Below are positions 57,911-64,000 of a stretch of DNA of 64,000 nt, in pieces. Origin of the DNA: Mesostigma viride. Its lineage: Eukaryota > Streptophyta > Mesostigmatophyceae > Mesostigmatales > Mesostigmataceae. Location: contig RPFO01000406.1 of NCBI GenBank assembly GCA_009746045.1, positions 3,531,701-3,595,700 on the forward strand, written 5' to 3'. A model generated the notes under the pieces. That model was given only the letters and a program-made list of their open reading frames with translations. It ran no database searches and was not told where the DNA came from. Both the position numbers and the translations under genes were made by a program. Position 1 is the stretch's first letter. Each line of letters begins with the position of its first letter.

Positions 57911-59987
57911 TTGGATTTCTTCGAAAATAGTTTAGTGTAGTGGTACGAGAGAGACCGCCGCGGGCGGCTGGGACAGCCGCCGGTTTTATGTCCCGCCGGC
58001 CGCGCATGTTTCAGGCGCCTGACAATTAAGTCATAAATTAAACCTGGGAAATTGTGGGCCGGCTGCCCTTGGTCAGGCCGCGCGCCACTAGTTCTTAGTT
58101 AGGCAGCTAGTACGAAATCATTGTACGTCATTGCTGAAAAACCGGCGTCACATGCTAGTGACGTGACGGTCGCCACTTGTCAGTGGCCACATTTTGTGAC
58201 GAAAGCACTTTGCGTGGCAAGTCCTATTGGGCTTTGAAGTAGGAGTAGGAATAGTTTAAAGCTTGTGTAATTCGTAGGGAGTTTGTGACGCAAGTCTGAC
58301 GTTGCACGGAAAGTGAATGACGGTTGTCGACGGCGGTCCTGCTTGGCCGAAGGGGAATATAGCCAAATGCAGTTTGTCGTCTACATAGGTAGTTTCTTTC
58401 ACAATTTGGCTGCGCCGAGACCCAGTGCCGGCAGCAAAAAATGGCGGAACAAGAAATTCCCCAGCCTCACACCTGTTCATGGTGCGGGGCTAGCTCCGAA
58501 CAATTTTATTGTGGCAGAGCTCTGCCAAATTACCCACGCTTTTCTGGAGCGGTTGGCAGGCTGCCAAATTTCCTGGACCTTTGTTACCGGCCCGGGTGGT
58601 CGGGTTTTTCCGGTTCGGTTTTTTATATGTCATGTATTATTAAGAAAAACCGGCGGTTTAGTCTAAGTCATCCTTGCTGAGCTGTGCACAACGAGCCAGC
58701 AAATGCCACCATCGTTAAAGCGACGCAGCGAGCCAACTGGCTGCATGTGGCGGACCATCGTACATGGGGATGCTTGCACCCCGGATCGGTCGTTCCGTCA
58801 CAGGCCGGCCTGCTTTTTGCAGGCTCGTACCTGGGGATGCTTACACCCTGGGTTGCGCTCAGTGGTAGAAGGCCACTGAGGCGTCCATCTTAAAAATAAA
58901 TTCCCAACGATTGTCACCGGGCGTAGTTGGGGGGTCTCGCCAGGCGCTGTAGCAGGCGCCCAACTTGTCTTCTCAATGCGCCCAGTCCTGCCGGTTCTGC
59001 GCCAACCTGTGGCCGCGACGGTAATCGCCCTGCGAGAGAGGGCAATTCAACGGCGCCGCCCAGCCATGCATGAAAAGGTGGCCCTTGCGAGGGTTAATAT
59101 ACTGGAGGCGTAGACACAGTCGCCGCATTTTGGCGTTGCGACAGGTTGCGCTCGAGGTCAGATGAAGCGAGGAGCGTCGGCGCTTTAAGTCAAGCTTCAA
59201 GTCGCAAGGGTAGAGGTGATGGGGCATGCGCTACGTGCTGAATTGTTTTTTTATTCGGTTCCACCTTGCCATTAATTCATGATGGCCCAGTCCACTCATT
59301 GTTCAAATAAAGACTGGTGATTCTTTGGCAGTGAACTGGTGTAATTGGATTTCTTCGAAAATAGTTTAGTGTAGTGGTATGAGAGAGACCGCCGCAGGCG
59401 GCTGGGACAGCAGCCGGTTTTATGTCCCGCCGGCCGCGCGGGTTTCAGGCGTCAGACAATTAAGTCATAAATTAAACCTGGGATATTGTGGGCCGGCTGC
59501 CCTTGGTCAGGCCGAGCGCCACTAGACCTTAGGCAGCTAGTACGAAATCATTGTAGGTCATTGCTGAAAAACCGGCGTCACATGCTAGTGACGTGACGGT
59601 CGCCACTTGTCATTGGCCACATTTTGTGATGAAAGCACTTTGCGTGGCAAGTCCTATTGGGCTTTGAAAGTAGGAGTAGGAATAGTTCAAAGTTTGTATA
59701 AGTCGTAGGGAGTTTGTGACGCGCAAGTCTGACATTGCACGGAAATTGAATGACGGTTGTCGATGGCTGTCCTGATTGGGCAAAGGAGAATATAGCCAAA
59801 CGCAGTTTGTCGTCTTGGTAGTTTCTTTCACCCGCCCACCCACCCCTTTGTTCGCTGGCGCTGGGGGCATGCGCTACGTGCTGAATTGTTTTCTTCTTCG
59901 GTTCCACCTTGCCATTCATCCATGATGGCCCAGTCCACTCATTGTTCTAATTAAAGACTGGTGATTCTTGGGAGTGAACGGGTGTAA
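57911..59987 (+). mobile_element. Non-autonomous DIRS/PAT-like element, family X (about 2.08 kb)
   Basis: A1 57911 to about 58440, internal 0.78 kb, B1 59221-59344, A2 59345-59863, B2 59864-59987: the full split direct repeat order. A repeats share GGCTGGGACAGC, GACGGTCGCCACTTGTCA and GACGCAAGTCTGACGTTGC-like blocks; B repeats share GGGGCATGCGCTACGTGCTG and AAAGACTGGTGATTCTT. The internal part starts with an ATG at 58441 (MAEQEIPQPHTCSWCGASS, EQFYCGRALP) and includes two GGGGATGCTT-type motifs at 58767 and 58832. No RT, RNase H or YR. Confidence 0.75.
58441..58680 (+). CDS. Short ORF directly after A1 of family X element
   Basis: 79 codons starting MAEQEIPQPHTCSWCG. C-S-W-C and F-Y-C-G could form a small zinc-binding site, but no family is recognised. 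Position corresponds to Gag in the autonomous copies. Might equally be a relic. Confidence 0.3.
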   Translation: MAEQEIPQPHTCSWCGASSEQFYCGRALPNYPRFSGAVGRLPNFLDLCYRPGWSGFSGSVFYMSCIIKKNRRFSLSHPC

Positions 59988-60266
59988 TATATATTAAAAA
60001 TATAATTACTTACAGCAGAGTGTTCAAAATCACTCTTGAAACCAAAGCAAACGCCCAGCTATAAACCTATATACAGAGCCATGTCAAAGCTCTATACTAC
60101 GATAAGACCAATGGAAACTCCTAACGGGAGGAACCTAATAGCCCTGCTGCACCGCAAAATCAGCCCGCGTACTACAGCTGTAATATATATAGTTGTATAT
60201 AGCTGGGCGTTTGCTTTGGTTTGAGTGATTTCACTCTGCTGTAAGTAATCATATTTTTAATATATA
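59988..60266. mobile_element. 279-bp MITE with about 70-bp terminal inverted repeats
   Basis: The left arm TATATATTAAAAATATAATT... through AAACGCCCAGCTATA is matched in reverse by the right arm (TATAGCTGGGCGTTT... through ATATTTTTAATATATA) with few differences. The unpaired centre is about 130 bp. The A/T-rich ends hide the target duplication; TA is possible. It lies exactly at the end of family X B2, inside the Copia LTR. Confidence 0.85.
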
Positions 60267-60406
60267 GTTGTAATAAAGACAATTATTCTACAACGTGAAA
60301 GGTCTTCAACTTTCTTTGAGCATGCACCTGCAAGGTGTGCGGGTAGCAAAGCCAAGCACAAGCCATTGTGTAAAACCCTTTAGTCGTCTCCTCTGCAATC
60401 CAAACA

Positions 60407-60418
60407 TGGTATCGGAGG
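60407..60418 (+). promoter_or_regulatory. Copia-type primer-binding site
   Basis: TGGTATCGGAGG directly after the LTR end CA, the standard place for the initiator Met-tRNA primer site. The same 12 bases follow the other LTR at 33722. Confidence 0.7.
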
Positions 60419-61945
60419 TTCGTTATCGAGGAACAAGAAGACGGCTGTGATCCTGGAGACATCCAGATCCATTGGAACTGAAGACATCATGGCATAGGTG
60501 CTGAAGCTAAGGTCAATTGGAGTGCCTTCCTACATAACAGAGAAACAAGTTTATTACAATCAAGTCTGTGCAGGCTGGACCATTTGAGCCTCATGCAGTA
60601 GCTACATCATAATCATTATACAAGTCATTGTCAAGTAAGGCCAGCTCACCATGCTGGGACCCAGCACATGCTCCCTTGGTCCAATCTTATCCCCTACAGC
60701 GGCGTGGGTGGGTGGGTGGGGGTGGGTGGGTGGGTGGGTGGGTGGGTGGGTGGGTGGGTGGGTGGGTGGGTGGGTGGGTGGGTGGGTGGGTGGGTGGGTG
60801 GGTGGGTGGGTGGGTGGGTGGGTGGGTGGGTGGGTGGGTGGGTGGGTGGGTGGGTGGGTGGGTGGGTGGGTGGGTGGGTGGGAGCTGCAAAAAGGCCTCC
60901 CCACGTTCACCACACTGACCAGTCACTCTAAGTACGGTGTGAAAATGAAACAACAAGGCACTGTCATGTCTCAAGGCGCCGCGCCCCCCTCAACAAGGCG
61001 GGCACGGTTGACAGTAGGCACTAGTACCGGCGCAACGCCGGTCCCCATCTTCATACTCTAGTCCTATGTAACACAAGCACCTCACCTGGTGTAGTAGGAC
61101 TTCTGTGGACTCGAGAGAGAGAGGTTTGCACCGAACAACGCCATGGCTCTTGCAGGAAATGTTGCCTTTATTAGAAGAAAGAAACACAGGCGTAAGTCAA
61201 GTCACTTCCAAGAACGCACGTAGCACAGACGACCTCGTCGTATGTAGTGCAAGTGGAACGTGCACGCAAGAGCTAGCGACCTAGGGCTACCAAATCACAC
61301 ATATAACTTGCTAGGTACGCGTCCAAGTATTCGGCACTGTCACTGCTGAACTGTCACACAGTTGATTACGTAGACTATGGCGCGCCTTTGGCGCAGAGAT
61401 CTATCAAATGTCCATTAACTGCTAGTCCTGTGGACCTATCCGTACTGTACTCAGCATCAACTGTCTCATAGGTCCTGGCGCGCTCTGGCACGCTTACCTA
61501 TCAATTCAGCATTGATCAAGTCCTGTACAAGTCCTGTCAAAGTCCTGCGGACTATCAAAGTGACACTTGTACATCCTGTGCCTGTACGCTCCCACATAGG
61601 CGCGTGGCACTGTCGGCACAACCTAGGAACCGTCATAACTTTTACGTCCCGTACGTAACCAAATGAGGCGTTCAAGGTGTCGTTGGAAAGAGCGTAACAA
61701 TCTCTATCCATCTACAGTAACGTCAATCCTTTACGTTAAATGTAGGTGACGTACGGTAGAGCTACGCAACAGGCAGCAGATCGGCCCCCTTCGAGCCCGC
61801 CGCAACAGACCTAAGTGAGCAGATAGCTCAGAAATACAAATGAAGCGCGCTACAAGCAAAGTCCAGGCATCGGGCAAGTCCATGACAACGTTGGATGGCC
61901 GGTCTCTGAGGAAATTGAAAGAAATCAAGGCTGTGTTGAAGGCCT
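60419..61945 (+). other. Copia-like internal remnant and unassigned sequence
   Basis: Just downstream, AEAKVNWSAFLHN (about 60498-60536) could be the start of a Copia Gag (N-W-x-x-F pattern). The rest to 61945 shows only the TGGG microsatellite and no clear domain. Confidence 0.4.
60703..60882 (+). repeat. TGGG tetranucleotide microsatellite, about 180 bp
   Basis: About 45 TGGG units with one interruption (GGGGG near 60718-60722). Shorter complementary CCCA/ACCC runs occur at 49168-49200, 51246-51304 and 52934-52949. Confidence 0.95.
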
Positions 61946-62458
61946 TTGCATCGGCTTATTGTGACCTCCAGGTCAAGGTCTGTACTAGAGATCAGGATTC
62001 ACTTAAGGCTCGGTCAAAATGGCGCTGATGGAGGCGGAGGATCTACAACTGCACAAAAGGCGTTCTGCTCAAGAAAGGAGGGCTCCCCTAACGGCCAGGT
62101 TTTCCACACTACTACGAACAAAAGTGGAGGGAACAAACGGTGCAACTACTGCAAGAAGGCCGGGCACATGGAGACCCGGTGCTGGGAGAAGCATCCGGAA
62201 CTAAAGCAAGAACGCAAAAACAGGGCGACGCGACGGAACCAAGCCAGAAAACAGCACTCACCAGGTGCCTGCAAGGCGCGGATCACCGAGGAGGCTGCGG
62301 AGCGGTCCGGCTTTGTCTTCGCCACCATCGCCAAGTCGCCATCGCCGTCGGAAGCTGTTGCACTCACGCAGTACTTATGTATGAAAAGATCAACCAGCTG
62401 CCCGTGCAGCACCGACCAGCTGCTCGTGCAGGTTGTCTTGGTAGTGTCAGCTTTGTGA
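61946..62458 (+). pseudogene. Copia-like Gag remnant with CCHC zinc knuckle
   Basis: In one frame: KEGSPNGQVFHTTTNKSG, then RCNYCKKAGHMETRCWEKHP, a C-x2-C-x4-H-x4-C knuckle at 62141-62182, followed by a basic tail and EEAAERSGFVFATIAKS. This is the nucleocapsid part of a Copia Gag; upstream, MTTLDGRSLRKLKEIKAV is in another frame. Sits 1.5 kb downstream of the LTR and primer site with the same orientation, so probably the same element. No protease, integrase or RT follows. Confidence 0.68.
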
Positions 62459-63643
62459 CTGGCACAATACCTGTACTTTAGTCTGTACAAGCAGGTGCTC
62501 CTGCTAAAGCGTCGTCATAATCAAAAGGTTTGACCCCATCATCAGTTGGGATACGATGCTCAAATGTGTTCGGCATGGCTGTGGAGGTTGTAATACGAGT
62601 TGCGATGAGCACGCGCCAGACTGCATAACACGTGCCAGAACACTCCATGGCTTTAGAGCACTAGAAATTGTTGCCTTTATTATGGAATAGTAAAACCACA
62701 GTGAGAAGTCACTGATTGATAGATTTGTTGTACGTGATGGCAATGTATGCCCGTGGCAGTTCACGGTCTACTAAAATGTGCCGTCATTTGCTATACTTCA
62801 ATTATTTTAGAAGCAGCGCTCCATTGACATGTACATAATCAATCAAGCGCAACTCCTTCTATACCGAGTGTACATGCATAGCACTGCTGTCATGAATGTG
62901 AGCTATGTCGTCGACCGCACACTAGATTTGGGTACTGGCAGTCAGAAACTAAGCATATGTTAGTCGCAAGCTCCGTTGGGACCTGCGACCGGGGCCGGGT
63001 TTCGATGACGTCTGCGTAAGGTACGCCGGCGGATATCATAATACTTACCGCAGTTCACTTGCGCCCTCGTGAGCTATGCCGGCAAATGTCAGTATTGCTA
63101 CGGCGGTACACGTACTCGGTGTCGGATAAGTTCAGATCCGTATGTGACGCAGTCGTTTGGTGACTGACCGTGAACTTCAAACGTGTGGAGTTAGTACGCT
63201 GGGTACCTAATAAATAGGGTAACACCCACCAGTATCCCTGATCCCATGGTGCACTCAGACAGTCTCTAGAGGCACATTCAATTGTTTACTTGCCAGTTTC
63301 TCACGATACTGGCTTGGAAACAGTTGTGTGCTCAGGTCAATTAGTGTTGCTGGAAGCAGTTGCACGCAAGCGCGCCACTGTAGCTGGCAGCTATACATAT
63401 ACAGTCTGTTCTATAAGTTCATTAATAATGATTATGATCACGGTCGAGTCTCAGTGAGTGATGGGCATGTAAGTAACATAAGGAAAACCCCGATTGTACT
63501 ACATATCTATGTATAATATACCCCACTATGAATTATTAATAGGACCCTTCATTTGACTGCTAACAACTCGTGTCTTTTGTTGCCATTATTATTGTAACAA
63601 ACGCACTGCGAATTTCCTCCCTTGCACCCATGCCCACGGAAAG
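62459..63643 (+). other. Intron 6 remainder, nothing recognised
   Basis: AT-rich, no supported gene or repeat. The acceptor of exon 7 is at 63643. Confidence 0.5.
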
Positions 63644-63795
63644 GGTGACAAAGTGCGCGTGAGCCGAGCATTGATCATCGCAGCGGGCCTTGCCATCGTT
63701 ACCAGCCTACTCTCCCAGTCGTTTGAGCTCTGGCGCAAATCGTACAGATTTGGAGTGTGGTTAATAAGAAACGCCATTCTGCTCCTGATGAAGAG
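63644..63795 (+). CDS. Exon 7: membrane helix
   Basis: Phase 0 start (GGAAAG|GGTGACAAA) and phase 2 end (ATGAAGAG|GTGCGT). Reads GDKVRVSRALIIAAGLAIV, then TSLLSQSFELW, a hydrophobic helix followed by basic residues and another hydrophobic stretch LIRNAILLLMK. Continues the membrane domain of exons 4-6. Confidence 0.75.
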
Positions 63796-63941
63796 GTGCG
63801 TCTCAACCCGTATACATGTTTGTCTTTCTCTTCAAACTGCGCAGGCTACATATTTCATGAAATCGTGCATTACCCCGGTGCTATGCACCTAGCACCCGCA
63901 CCCGCATGCTCTGGCTCAGTGGCTCTCTTTGTTCTCTACAG
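63796..63941 (+). other. Intron 7 (146 bp)
   Basis: Donor GTGCGT, acceptor TTGTTCTCTACAG with a clear pyrimidine tract. Phase 2 on the left is completed by C on the right. Confidence 0.65.
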
Positions 63942-64000
63942 CGTAGTTGTCCTAAAACACCGTCGGGCATATTCTGAACTTTCAAAGGTCCTGCAGCAAT
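63942..64000 (+). CDS. Exon 8 (continues past window end)
   Basis: Reads SVVVLKHRRAYSELSKVLQQ without a stop in the phase given by exon 7. Basic and likely cytoplasmic. The gene's 3' end lies beyond base 64000. Confidence 0.6.

Larger units (their letters stand above)
57139..60406 (+). mobile_element. Copia-type LTR split by two nested insertions
   Basis: LTR parts are 57139-57910 (starts TGTTACAGTAGGGATAC) and 60267-60406 (ends CCAAACA). Between them lie a DIRS-like element (57911-59987) and a MITE (59988-60266). The parts match the LTR at 32671-33721. TGGTATCGGAGG, the tRNA primer site, follows at 60407-60418, so this is a 5' LTR followed by internal sequence. Confidence 0.75.
55460..63643 (+). 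other. Intron 6 (8,184 bp)
   Basis: Donor GTAAGT, acceptor ACGGAAAG, phase 0 on both sides (…LLAGW then GDKVRVSRA). It holds a LINE tail, a Copia-like element with nested DIRS and MITE insertions, and a TGGG repeat. 55460-56620 shows nothing recognisable. Confidence 0.7.

Noticed and set aside
60602-61061. Overlapping frames of repeated Val-Gly-Gly-Trp or Thr-His-Pro-Pro
   Set aside because: They are translations of the TGGG microsatellite.

Overview
The window looks like nuclear DNA of a green alga (chlorophyte). The evidence is a very long Ser-Pro repeat domain of the hydroxyproline-rich glycoprotein type, GT-AG introns with GTACGT, GTAAGT, GTCAGT and GTGCGT donors, and many DIRS/PAT-like tyrosine-recombinase retrotransposons. 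Species cannot be fixed from the sequence; a repeat-rich prasinophyte or a volvocine relative would both fit.

Main result: one plus-strand gene appears to span the whole window. Eight exons join with matching splice phases: up to 9070, 10012-10180, 22943-23213, 38370-38601, 39481-40085, 54950-55459, 63644-63795 and 63942-64000 and beyond. Neither end is in the window. The product reads as a giant Ser-Pro-rich extracellular stalk (about 8 kb), a Cys-containing and Ig-like ectodomain, a Gly/Ala-rich linker, then several membrane helices in an arrangement that recalls TRP-like/polycystin-like membrane proteins. A 13-C homopolymer at 8147-8159 separates the Ser-Pro frame from the ectodomain frame.

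Four introns are very large (about 12.8, 15.2, 14.9 and 8.2 kb) and packed with nested mobile elements. There are four large DIRS-like copies: two on plus (12797-22308 and 41958-45966) and two on minus (23948-30178 and 30336-34275). They carry Gag, RT, RNase H and tyrosine-recombinase (YR) remnants and end in the split direct repeats A1...B1-A2-B2. All copies are damaged. In all four, the segment between RNase H and YR carries a conserved motif E-G-[VI]-H-P-N-P-G-P that resembles a 2A ribosome-skipping peptide. Two short non-autonomous elements (13680-15614 minus and 57911-59987 plus) keep the same split-repeat layout.

Other elements: a TTAA-flanked piggyBac-like element (23992-25704), a hAT-like element with an exact 8-bp duplication (49726-51179), a hAT-like transposase fragment (17598-18810), two Copia-type LTRs with adjacent primer-binding sites (32671-33721, and 57139-60406 with two elements inside it), a 279-bp MITE with long inverted repeats (59988-60266), Gypsy-like and Copia-like Gag fragments with CCHC knuckles, LINE-like tails, and a composite repeat array at 46.9-53.2 kb. 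No rRNA, tRNA or CRISPR array was recognised.
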